Shown: positions 27,896 to 36,079 of the stretch, piece after piece | Layout of the letters: each line of letters starts with the position of its first letter | Numbering within the stretch: the stretch's first letter is position 1 | Assembly (NCBI GenBank): GCA_017478485.1 | Contig: JAFVDI010000020.1 | Coordinates: 62,001-126,000 of the forward strand | Direction of reading: 5' to 3' | Length of the DNA stretch: 64,000 bases | Source of the DNA: Clostridiales bacterium | GTDB taxonomy: Bacteria; Bacillota; Clostridia; Saccharofermentanales; Saccharofermentanaceae | Program-made: the position numbers and the translations under genes | Notes under the pieces: model-generated | What the model was told of the DNA's origin: nothing | The model's database searches: none | Seen by the model: only the letters and a program-made list of their open reading frames with translations

Positions 27896-30493
27896 ATGCA
27901 ATTCTTTTCGGAGCTTTACGCGCTGATAATCGGACCGATAGAACTGGTATTCGAGATCATATTCTCGGTGCTTAACAGGCACATCCATATTTCCGGTGTT
28001 AATATCATGCTCCTGAGCCTTGTGTTCAGCCTTATCGTTCTGCCTTTATATATGCGCGCGGATAAGATACAGGAAGAAGCAAGGGACGCGGAAGAGCGCC
28101 TCGGACCCGTTATCAAGCACATCAAGCAGTACTTCAAGGGCGACGAGCGCTTCATGATCCTGCAGACTTACTACAGGCAGAACAACTACAGCCCGCTCTC
28201 CGTCCTCAAGAGCTCAGTATCCCTGATGCTCCAGATCCCGTTCTTCCTTGCCGCATACAGGATGCTCAGCGGCAACATGTATCTTGTCGGAGCTTCATTC
28301 GGTCCCATCAGTGATCTCGGAAGCCCTGACGCGATCTTCGCAATCGGTTCCGTTACGATCAACGTTCTCCCGTTCGTAATGACGGCCATCAACCTTCTTT
28401 CCGCTGCCGTTTATGCCAACAAGATGCCCATGAAGTCAAAGGTACAGCTTTTCATCATGGCGGCACTCTTCCTGGTACTCCTCTACAATTCACCTTCCGG
28501 AATGGTTCTTTACTGGACATGCAACAACCTGTTCTCACTCGTAAAGAACATCGTGATGAAGATCATCTCCGCGAAAAAGAAGCCCGCCAAGGCTGCAGAA
28601 GTTAAGAAGGCAGCCGGAGACACAAAGGGCTACAATGGTCTTTTCGTTTTCTCCTGCATCGCATGCGCTGCGCTGGCAGGTATCTACCTCCCGATGTCGG
28701 TCCTCGCTGCTTCACCCGAAGAGTTCGTCGACATGCAGACTCTGGCTCACCCCATGGTATATGTGCTCCGTTCTGCAGTAATGGCAACGGGCCTTTTCCT
28801 TATCTGGCCCTCGGTCTTCCGCGCCATGGCATCTGAGAAGGGAAAGAAGATCATCTCCTTCGTCATGTTCGCTCTGGCCGCATGCATCGTGGTTAACAGC
28901 CATCTTTTCAGCAACGGCTACGGCATGATGTCCAACGTGCTCGTTTATGACGTCTTCCCGGTCTTTGAGACAAAGGCCAAGCTCTTAAGCCTTGCTGCCA
29001 CTGTTGGCGCTGCTGCAGTTGCCATAGTGATCGCAAAGTTCGGCAGGAATGTTGCGACCGTCATAGCTCTTTCCATGGCTCTTGTTTTCGCGGGCCTCGG
29101 CATATCAAAGACAGGTGCTGTCAACCGCGGCTACAATGACGCAAGGAAGGCAGTCACCGACAACGATCCCGAGTTCACTCTTTCAAAAAACGGAAAGAAT
29201 GTCGTTGTCCTCATGCTCGACCGCGCTCTGGGTCCCATGATCCCTTACCTCTTCAACGAGAACAAATCCTTAGGCGAGTCCTTTGACGGATTCACCTACT
29301 ATCACAACACCATGTCTTACGGTGCATATACAAACTTTGCAACACCTGCTCTTTACGGCGGATACGAATACACTCCCGAGAGGGTCAACGAGCGTTCTTC
29401 CGAGCGTCTTGTGGACAAGCAGAACGAGGCGCTCAAGGTCATGCCCGTCATGTTTTCCAAGGCAGGCTACAACGCGACAATCGTCAATCCTTCTTATGCG
29501 GGTTACAAGTGGAATTCGGACCTGACGGTTTTTGACGGACTCGAGAGGGTAAGCGCATACAACACGCTCTTCCGCTACGTACCGGTCAACTACGGCGATG
29601 CCTATCAGGCAACCGTAAGGCGCAACCTTTTCTGCTACTCGCTCTACAAAGGCGCACCCGTTGTTCTTCAGCCTTATCTGTACGACAACGGAACTTATAA
29701 CGAGACTTCGGTCACCGACTGGTCCACGGCGCCCCAGGTACAGCGCGGCAGCACGGTCGCAAGCGGACACAACAAAGAGTTCGAAGCTGAATACTGGGCT
29801 GTTAACTCACTCGACAAGATGACCAAGATCGATGAGGGATCGAGCAACAATTACCTGTTCTTCAATTCACGCGTTGCCCATGAGGAACAGCTCCTCCAGG
29901 AGCCTGAGTACGCGCCTGCCGATCATGTAAACAACACAAAGTATGATCAGGAGAACAAGAGCAGGTTCAAGGTCAACGGCAAGCTGATGCTCATGATCGA
30001 CAGCGTTGACTACCAGCACTACCAGGTAAACATGGCAGGTCTCAAGGCAGTTGCAAAATGGCTTGACTATCTTAAGGCAAATGACTGTTATGATAATACA
30101 AGGATCATCATCGTTTCGGATCACGGCTTCGGCCTTTCGAACTTCTCCGATCTCCTGATCACGGGCACGCACCAGATCGATGCGGAATGGTTTACGCCCC
30201 TGCTCATGGTCAAGGATTTCGGCAGCCGCGGCGAGATGGTCCAGTCTGAAGAGTTCATGACGAACGCCGACACTCCGTTCCTTGCTTCAAAGGGAGTTAT
30301 CGAGAATCCCGTCAATCCGTTTACGGGAAAGGCGATAACGAACGACGCCAAGAACGGTGAACAGAAGATCTTATACTCCGGCGAATGGGGCGTAGATAAG
30401 AATAACGGAAACACTTTCAAGCCGGGACAGTGGTATTCCGTAAAAGACAACATCTGGAAAAAAGGAAACTGGAAATATCTGGGAGGTTATTGA
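27896..30493 (+). CDS. YidC/Oxa1-like insertase domain fused to sulfatase-superfamily phosphotransferase, copy 4
   Basis: An 865-residue paralogue with the same layout. Groove position is Ser45. Catalytic residues: D442 in VVVLMLDRALGP, T479 in YGAYTNFATPALYGG, D742 in VSDHGFGLSNF. It is the most divergent copy in the catalytic half (GG after the nucleophile is kept, but LLGG becomes LYGG and the ENF after the DHG becomes SNF), so it may act on a different acceptor or donor. AGGGAG ends about 16 bases before the ATG. Its TGA overlaps the ATG of the PEP mutase fusion (TGATG), tying it directly to phosphonate synthesis. Confidence 0.85.
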   Translation: MQFFSELYALIIGPIELVFEIIFSVLNRHIHISGVNIMLLSLVFSLIVLPLYMRADKIQEEARDAEERLGPVIKHIKQYFKGDERFMILQTYYRQNNYSPLSVLKSSVSLMLQIPFFLAAYRMLSGNMYLVGASFGPISDLGSPDAIFAIGSVTINVLPFVMTAINLLSAAVYANKMPMKSKVQLFIMAALFLVLLYNSPSGMVLYWTCNNLFSLVKNIVMKIISAKKKPAKAAEVKKAAGDTKGYNGLFVFSCIACAALAGIYLPMSVLAASPEEFVDMQTLAHPMVYVLRSAVMATGLFLIWPSVFRAMASEKGKKIISFVMFALAACIVVNSHLFSNGYGMMSNVLVYDVFPVFETKAKLLSLAATVGAAAVAIVIAKFGRNVATVIALSMALVFAGLGISKTGAVNRGYNDARKAVTDNDPEFTLSKNGKNVVVLMLDRALGPMIPYLFNENKSLGESFDGFTYYHNTMSYGAYTNFATPALYGGYEYTPERVNERSSERLVDKQNEALKVMPVMFSKAGYNATIVNPSYAGYKWNSDLTVFDGLERVSAYNTLFRYVPVNYGDAYQATVRRNLFCYSLYKGAPVVLQPYLYDNGTYNETSVTDWSTAPQVQRGSTVASGHNKEFEAEYWAVNSLDKMTKIDEGSSNNYLFFNSRVAHEEQLLQEPEYAPADHVNNTKYDQENKSRFKVNGKLMLMIDSVDYQHYQVNMAGLKAVAKWLDYLKANDCYDNTRIIIVSDHGFGLSNFSDLLITGTHQIDAEWFTPLLMVKDFGSRGEMVQSEEFMTNADTPFLASKGVIENPVNPFTGKAITNDAKNGEQKILYSGEWGVDKNNGNTFKPGQWYSVKDNIWKKGNWKYLGGY

Positions 30494-32505
30494 TGAAAGC
30501 ATTAATTCTTAATTCAGGACTCGGAAAGAGAATGGGAACCCTTACGAGTGAGCACCCCAAGTGCATGACGGAGCTCTCTGTCGGAGAGACCATCGTCAGC
30601 CGCCAGCTCAAGCAGCTCGCTGAAGCCGGCATCACCGACATCGTAATGACCACGGGACCCTTCGTGGACGTTCTTGAGGGTTACATCAAGTCATTGAACC
30701 TCGATCTTGACATCAAGTTCGTAAACAACCCGATCTATGACAAGACGAACTACATTTATTCGATCTACATGGCAAGGGAGCTCCTCAAGGGTGACGACCT
30801 CATCCTCATGCACGGCGATCTTGTTTTCGAGAATGCAGTATTAGACGGCATCCTCGCACAGCAGTCCGCAATGACCGTATCTTCAACCCTCCCGCTTCCC
30901 GAAAAGGATTTCAAGGCTGTCATCGCTGACGGCGAGATCAAGAAGGTCGGCATTGAATTCTTCGATGACGCTCTCGCTGCACAGCCCCTCTACAGATTCA
31001 CAAAAGAAGACTGGGAGACATGGCTCGCTTCCATCGTCAAGTTCTGCGAAGAGGGCACGACAGGCTGCTATGCCGAGAACGCTCTCAACGTCGTTACCTA
31101 CAATACGCACATCATCCCTTACGACGTTAAGGATGCTCTCTGCGGTGAAGTCGACAATCCCGATGACCTCGCCGTTATGAGCGCCAAGCTCGAAGAAGTT
31201 AAGTCCAGAAAAGTCTATGTCTGCTTCTCTACGGACATTCTTCACTCCGGCCACCTCAACATCTTAAGAAGAGCTGCAAGGCTCGGCCATCTCATCGTAG
31301 GCGTTATGACCGATGAGGCAGTTGCTTCCTACAAGAGATTCCCTCTCGTCCCCTGTGAGGAGAGGAAGGCCATGTTCAAGTCCATCAAGGGCGTATGGCA
31401 GGTAGTAGAGCAGGATACACTGAGCTACAAGGACGTTATCGAAAAGTATCACCCCGACATCATCGTTCACGGCGACAACTGGAAGGAAGGCTTCCAGAAG
31501 CCGATCAGGGACGAGGTCATCGAGCTCCTCGGAGCATACGGCGGACAGCTCGTAGAGTTCCCTTATTCGTCAGATCCCAAGTACAAGGAAGTTGACGCAA
31601 GGAGCAGACTCGAGCTCTCACTCCCTGACAACAGAAGAGGCAGGCTCAGAAAGCTCATCGCAATGAAGGGCCTCGTAACCATGATGGAAGCTCACGACGG
31701 TATCTCCGGACTCATCGTTGAGAACACTGTCGTTCACGATGAGACAGGCGCTTCATACCAGTTCGACGGCATGTGGGTATCTTCACTCTGCGACTCCACA
31801 GCAAAGGGTAAGCCTGACATCGAACTCGTTGACATGACATCAAGATTCAGAACGATCGACGATATTACCGAAGTCACCACCAAGCCGATCATCTTCGACG
31901 GCGATACCGGCGGACTTACAGAGCACTTCGTTTACACTGTACGTTCACTCGAGAAGCTCGGCGTATCCGCAGTCATCATCGAGGACAAGAAGGGTCTCAA
32001 GAAGAATTCGCTTTTCGGCACAGAGGTCAAGCAGACACAGGCAACCATCGAGGAGATGAGCGAGAAGATCGCTGCAGGCAAGAGAGCACAGAAGTCAGCT
32101 GACTTCATGATCATCGCACGCATCGAGTCCCTCATCCTCGAGCAGGGCATGGACGACGCCCTCACAAGAGCATTCGCATTCGTCAAGGCAGGAGCTGACG
32201 GCATCATGATCCACTCACGCCGCACAGAACCTGATGAGATCATCGAGTTCATCAACAAGTTCAGGGAGCAGGATAAGATCACTCCTATCGTCATCGTTCC
32301 CACATCATTCCACTCCGTGAAGGAAGAGGAATGGAAGAAGATCGGCGTTAACGTTGTCATCTATGCCAACCAGCTCATGAGAGCAGAGGTTCCCGCAATG
32401 CAGCAGACCGCCGAGGAGATCTTAAAGAACCACAGAGCCCAGGAAGCAGACGAGCATCTCATGGGTTTCAAGCAGATCATCAGACTCATCCCTGACGAGA
32501 TCTAA
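30493..32505 (+). CDS. aepX: trifunctional fusion: NTP-transferase, TagD-like cytidylyltransferase and PEP mutase
   Basis: A 670-residue protein; start chosen at the ATG overlapping the preceding stop (TGATG). Domain 1 (1-225) is a LicC-like nucleotidyltransferase (LILNSGLGKRMG; FVNNPIYDKTNYIYSI). Domain 2 (about 236-370) is a TagD/ECT-like cytidylyltransferase with HSGH (251-254) and VMTDEA. Domain 3 (about 380-670) is PEP mutase with the diagnostic EDKKGLKKNS (497-506) and FDGDTGG, which isomerises PEP to phosphonopyruvate. PEP mutase with one cytidylyltransferase is known; two activation domains on one chain are unusual. They may activate a phosphonate made by the next two enzymes. Nucleotide specificity is inferred. 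Confidence 0.88.
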   Translation: MKALILNSGLGKRMGTLTSEHPKCMTELSVGETIVSRQLKQLAEAGITDIVMTTGPFVDVLEGYIKSLNLDLDIKFVNNPIYDKTNYIYSIYMARELLKGDDLILMHGDLVFENAVLDGILAQQSAMTVSSTLPLPEKDFKAVIADGEIKKVGIEFFDDALAAQPLYRFTKEDWETWLASIVKFCEEGTTGCYAENALNVVTYNTHIIPYDVKDALCGEVDNPDDLAVMSAKLEEVKSRKVYVCFSTDILHSGHLNILRRAARLGHLIVGVMTDEAVASYKRFPLVPCEERKAMFKSIKGVWQVVEQDTLSYKDVIEKYHPDIIVHGDNWKEGFQKPIRDEVIELLGAYGGQLVEFPYSSDPKYKEVDARSRLELSLPDNRRGRLRKLIAMKGLVTMMEAHDGISGLIVENTVVHDETGASYQFDGMWVSSLCDSTAKGKPDIELVDMTSRFRTIDDITEVTTKPIIFDGDTGGLTEHFVYTVRSLEKLGVSAVIIEDKKGLKKNSLFGTEVKQTQATIEEMSEKIAAGKRAQKSADFMIIARIESLILEQGMDDALTRAFAFVKAGADGIMIHSRRTEPDEIIEFINKFREQDKITPIVIVPTSFHSVKEEEWKKIGVNVVIYANQLMRAEVPAMQQTAEEILKNHRAQEADEHLMGFKQIIRLIPDEI

Positions 32506-32515
32506 AGGAAGAAAA

Positions 32516-33625
32516 ATGGAACAGTTAGTATTAAGCAGTGAAAACGGTTACGCCGAACTGAACGGATATCTTGCGGATAACAATATCTGCAACATTTTCC
32601 TGGTCTGCGACAGCGCTTTCGGATTCCTCAAGATCAAGGATTATTTTGATTCTCTTGAGGAAGACGGCATAGAGATCACAAGGTTCGACGATTTCCAGCC
32701 GAATCCGCTCTACGAATCAGTCGTTGAAGGCGTAAGGCTTTTCAAGGAATCCGGCGCAAAGATCATCGTCGCGGTAGGCGGGGGCTCTGCAATGGACGTT
32801 GCAAAGTGCATCAAGCTCTACAGCAACATGGATCCTTCGAAGAACTACCTTGAGCAGGAGATCGTACCTAACGATGTCGTTCTTCTCGCGGTCCCCACGA
32901 CTGCGGGCACCGGCTCGGAGGCTACGAGATATGCGGTAATCTACTACGAGGGAAAGAAGCAGAGCGTTGCTGACTATTCGATCATTCCCTCTGTCGTGCT
33001 TTTCGATGATTCGGCATTAGAAACACTTCCTCTCTATCAGAAGAAGGCAACAATGCTTGATGCGTTCTGCCATGCCATCGAATCCTACTGGTCCGTCAAC
33101 AGCAACGACGAGAGCAAGGAATATTCCAGAAAGGCCGTCAGCGGTATACTTGCAAATCTTGACGCTTATCTCGCAAATGACAAGCAGGCGAACCGCGAGA
33201 TGATGACCGCCGCACACTACGCAGGCAAGGCCATCAACATCACACAGACGACTGCAGGCCACGCAATGTGCTACAAGCTCACGAGCCTTTACGGCGTAGC
33301 TCACGGACATGCAGCTGCACTCGTTGATACCAAGCTTTTCCCTTACATGGTCTCTCATACGGAAGGCTGCGTTGATCCGAGAGGCGAGGATTATCTGAAG
33401 AAGACATTTGGCGAGATTGCTTCAATGCTCGGATGCGGCAGCACTGACGAAGCATGCGCAAAGCTCCAGTCGGTCTTTGATTCGCTCGAACTCAAGGTTC
33501 CTGAAGCAAAGGAAGAGGATTATGCCGAGCTCAAGACATCGGTAAATCCGGTAAGACTTAAGAACAATCCGGTAAAGCTGACCGAAGAAAGCATTGAGTC
33601 ACTTTATCGTATAATACTGAAATAA
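32516..33625 (+). CDS. iron-containing alcohol dehydrogenase, probable phosphonoacetaldehyde reductase
   Basis: A 369-residue group III (iron-dependent) alcohol dehydrogenase. Visible motifs: the nucleotide-binding GGGSAMDVAK, TAGTGSEATRYAV, and metal-binding residues in MLDAFCHAIESYW and VAHGHAAALV. Homologues in phosphonate clusters (PhpC type) reduce phosphonoacetaldehyde to 2-hydroxyethylphosphonate (HEP). Its place between PEP mutase (10 bases upstream) and the phosphonopyruvate decarboxylase (20 bases downstream) strongly supports that role. It competes with the transaminase half of PntC for the same aldehyde, so the cell could make both HEP and AEP. Confidence 0.85.
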   Translation: MEQLVLSSENGYAELNGYLADNNICNIFLVCDSAFGFLKIKDYFDSLEEDGIEITRFDDFQPNPLYESVVEGVRLFKESGAKIIVAVGGGSAMDVAKCIKLYSNMDPSKNYLEQEIVPNDVVLLAVPTTAGTGSEATRYAVIYYEGKKQSVADYSIIPSVVLFDDSALETLPLYQKKATMLDAFCHAIESYWSVNSNDESKEYSRKAVSGILANLDAYLANDKQANREMMTAAHYAGKAINITQTTAGHAMCYKLTSLYGVAHGHAAALVDTKLFPYMVSHTEGCVDPRGEDYLKKTFGEIASMLGCGSTDEACAKLQSVFDSLELKVPEAKEEDYAELKTSVNPVRLKNNPVKLTEESIESLYRIILK

Positions 33626-33645
33626 AAGGCAAAGGAAGACGTTTT

Positions 33646-34770
33646 ATGAAAGTTGAAAGCCTGATCGAAATCTTAGGTGCGGACTTCTACACGGGAGTTC
33701 CGGATTCCCAGCTCAAAGCTCTCTGCAATTTCCTGATGAGCAAGTACGGGATCGACAGCAAGCATCACATGATCGCTGCAAATGAGGGCAACTGCGCGGC
33801 TCTGGCTGCAGGTTACCACATGGCGACCGGAAAGATTCCCGTTGTTTACATGCAGAACTCCGGCGAGGGCAACATCATCAACCCTCTTGCATCCCTCGTA
33901 AACGACAAGGTCTATGCGATCCCCACGATCTACATTGTCGGCTGGAGAGGCGAGCCCGGCACGAAGGACGAGCCCCAGCACATCTATCAGGGAATCGTCA
34001 CCAGAACGCTCCTTGACGACATGGACGTTAAGAATTACGTCATCACAAAGGAGACCACAGAGGACGATCTCAAGGCTGCGATGGCTGAGTTTGCTCCGAT
34101 CCTTGCTTCAGGCAAGCAGGTTGCTTTCGTAGTATCCAAGGGCGCTCTTTCATTCGACGGCAAGGTCGATTACAAGAATTCATACAGCCTCAACCGCGAG
34201 GAAGTAATAGGCCATATCGCAAAGGCTGCAGGCGAGGATCCCATCGTTTCGACGACAGGCAAGATCTCCCGCGAGCTTTTCGAATACAGAACAAATAACG
34301 GCATGAGCCACAAGTACGATTTCCTTACCGTCGGCTCGATGGGGCACTGCTCATCCATCGCACTCGGAATCGCGATCAACAAACCCGATCTCAAGATCTG
34401 GTGCATCGACGGTGACGGCGCTGTCCTGATGCACATGGGCGCAATGGCTGTCATCGGTTCCAACAAGCCTTCCAACATGATCCACGTCGTCATCAACAAC
34501 GGCGCTCACGAGACTGTCGGAGGCATGCCTACAGTCGCATCCGATTCATCAGTCAACCTTCCCGCAGTAGCAGCTGCATGCGGATATCCTTATACCGTAT
34601 CGGTAGATAATTTCGAAGACTTAGACAGAGAGCTCGAGGCCGCCAAGACCAGAGGAGCGCTCTCGTTGATAGAAGTTAAATGTCAGGTAGGAGCAAGAGA
34701 TGACTTGGGCAGGCCGACAACGACCGCGCTCGAGAACAAGAATAATTTCATGGAGTACATCAATGGTTAA
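33646..34770 (+). CDS. aepY: phosphonopyruvate decarboxylase
   Basis: A 374-residue thiamine-diphosphate enzyme. The N-terminal pyrimidine-binding part shows FYTGVPDSQLK and AANEGNCAALAAGYH (the Glu that activates TPP). The C-terminal part has the Mg/TPP motif GDGAVLMHMGAMAVIGS followed by NNGAHETVGGMPT, characteristic of phosphonopyruvate decarboxylase. It makes the PEP mutase equilibrium effectively irreversible by forming phosphonoacetaldehyde and CO2. The 3' end overlaps the start of the second TagF-like gene by 8 bases, so the pathway and the transferase are coupled. Confidence 0.92.
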   Translation: MKVESLIEILGADFYTGVPDSQLKALCNFLMSKYGIDSKHHMIAANEGNCAALAAGYHMATGKIPVVYMQNSGEGNIINPLASLVNDKVYAIPTIYIVGWRGEPGTKDEPQHIYQGIVTRTLLDDMDVKNYVITKETTEDDLKAAMAEFAPILASGKQVAFVVSKGALSFDGKVDYKNSYSLNREEVIGHIAKAAGEDPIVSTTGKISRELFEYRTNNGMSHKYDFLTVGSMGHCSSIALGIAINKPDLKIWCIDGDGAVLMHMGAMAVIGSNKPSNMIHVVINNGAHETVGGMPTVASDSSVNLPAVAAACGYPYTVSVDNFEDLDRELEAAKTRGALSLIEVKCQVGARDDLGRPTTTALENKNNFMEYING

Positions 34771-36064
34771 TCTTAATCTTTACATCGACCCGGGCACGGG
34801 AAGCATGCTTTTCACAGTACTTATCGGTGTTTTGAGCGCCGCCGTTTACGGTGCAAGAACGCTGTTCATCAAGCTCCGCACGGGTGCCGGAAGAAAGGCT
34901 GACAAGAACAAGATCCCGCTCGTTATCTACTCGGATAACAAGAGATACTGGAACACGTTCGAGCCTATCTGCGACGAGCTCGAAAAGCGCGGACAGGATG
35001 CGGTCTTCATGACGGCTTCCCCCGACGACCCGGCTCTCAAGAAAGAGTACAAGCACATCAAGACCGAGTTCATCGGCGAGGGCAACAAGTCTTTCACAAG
35101 ACTCAACATGCTCAACGCAAGGCTCGTGTTCTGCACGACTCCCGGACTTGATGTTCTTCAGTGGAAGAGATCCAGATCAGTCGAGTATTATACACACATC
35201 ATGCATGCTCCGAGAGATGCTGCTTCCTACAGAATGTTCGAGCTCGACTACTTCGATTCGATCCTTTTCTCAGGCCAGGTCCAGATCGACCAGATCAGAG
35301 AGCTTGAGGAACTGAGAGGCCTTCCTGCAAAGGAACTCACACTCGTCGGCATTCCTTACATGGATGAGATGATGAAGCGTGCACAGGCTCTGCCTCCCGC
35401 GCCCAAGTCAGACAAGACGACAGTCCTTCTTGCACCTTCATGGGGCAAATCATCACTTCTCGTTAAGTACGGTTCCAACTTCATCTCCAGTCTTTTGAAG
35501 ACCGGCTATCACGTCATCATCAGACCTCACCCCCAGTCATTCACGGCTGACAAGGAAGTCATCGAGAAGCTCATGGCAGAGTTCCCGAACAGCGATGACC
35601 TCGAGTGGAACAGAGACAACGACAACTTCGACGTATTGAACCGTTCAGACATCATGATCTCCGACTTCTCCGGCGTCATGCTCGACTTCGCGTTCATCTT
35701 CAACAAGCCCGTCATCTATGCAGACATCAATTTCGACAAGGGTCAGTACGACTACTACTTCCTCAAGGAAGAGCCCTGGTCACTCACGATGCTCCCCAAG
35801 ATCGGCATGGCTCTCACAATGGAGAACGTAGAGAACGTTAAGGACATCATCGAGGAGTGCCTTACGAACCCGAAGTTCAAGGAGACCCGCGAGCAGGCAA
35901 GAGACGAGATCTGGCAGCACAGGGGCGAAGGCGCTGTCCGCGTAGCCGACTATCTCTGCAATAAGCTCAAGGAGCTTGAGGAGAAGGAAGCAGCTGAGAT
36001 CAAGGCAGCCGAGAAGAAGTCTTCCAAGAAGGCTAAGGTTAAGAAGGCTGAAGCAAAGGCCTGA
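34763..36064 (+). CDS. CDP-glycerol glycerophosphotransferase (TagF/TagB-like) family protein, copy 2
   Basis: A 433-residue paralogue of the protein at 16691. The ATG at 34763 (MVNLNLYIDPGTGS) is chosen because the alignment with copy 1 begins there; an earlier in-frame ATG would lie deep in aepY. Motifs: YIDPGTGSMLF membrane segment, VGIPYMD, LLAPSWG, IIRPHPQSF and SDIMISDFSGVMLDFAFIF. The C-terminal tail is Lys/Glu/Ala-rich. Its overlap with aepY suggests that this copy uses the activated phosphonate made by this half of the cluster, while copy 1 sits near pntC. Donor identity needs biochemistry. Confidence 0.85.
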   Translation: MVNLNLYIDPGTGSMLFTVLIGVLSAAVYGARTLFIKLRTGAGRKADKNKIPLVIYSDNKRYWNTFEPICDELEKRGQDAVFMTASPDDPALKKEYKHIKTEFIGEGNKSFTRLNMLNARLVFCTTPGLDVLQWKRSRSVEYYTHIMHAPRDAASYRMFELDYFDSILFSGQVQIDQIRELEELRGLPAKELTLVGIPYMDEMMKRAQALPPAPKSDKTTVLLAPSWGKSSLLVKYGSNFISSLLKTGYHVIIRPHPQSFTADKEVIEKLMAEFPNSDDLEWNRDNDNFDVLNRSDIMISDFSGVMLDFAFIFNKPVIYADINFDKGQYDYYFLKEEPWSLTMLPKIGMALTMENVENVKDIIEECLTNPKFKETREQARDEIWQHRGEGAVRVADYLCNKLKELEEKEAAEIKAAEKKSSKKAKVKKAEAKA

Positions 36065-36079
36065 GATAACGGTTCGATA

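Noticed and set aside
22506..30493. Calling the four genes housekeeping yidC
   Set aside because: The catalytic sulfatase-type domain, absence of rnpA/jag/mnmE neighbours, and loss of the groove Arg argue against a general insertase.
34700..34762. Upstream start for TagF-like copy 2
   Set aside because: It would add residues in the aepY frame overlap that do not align with copy 1; the ATG at 34763 matches the paralogue's N-terminus.
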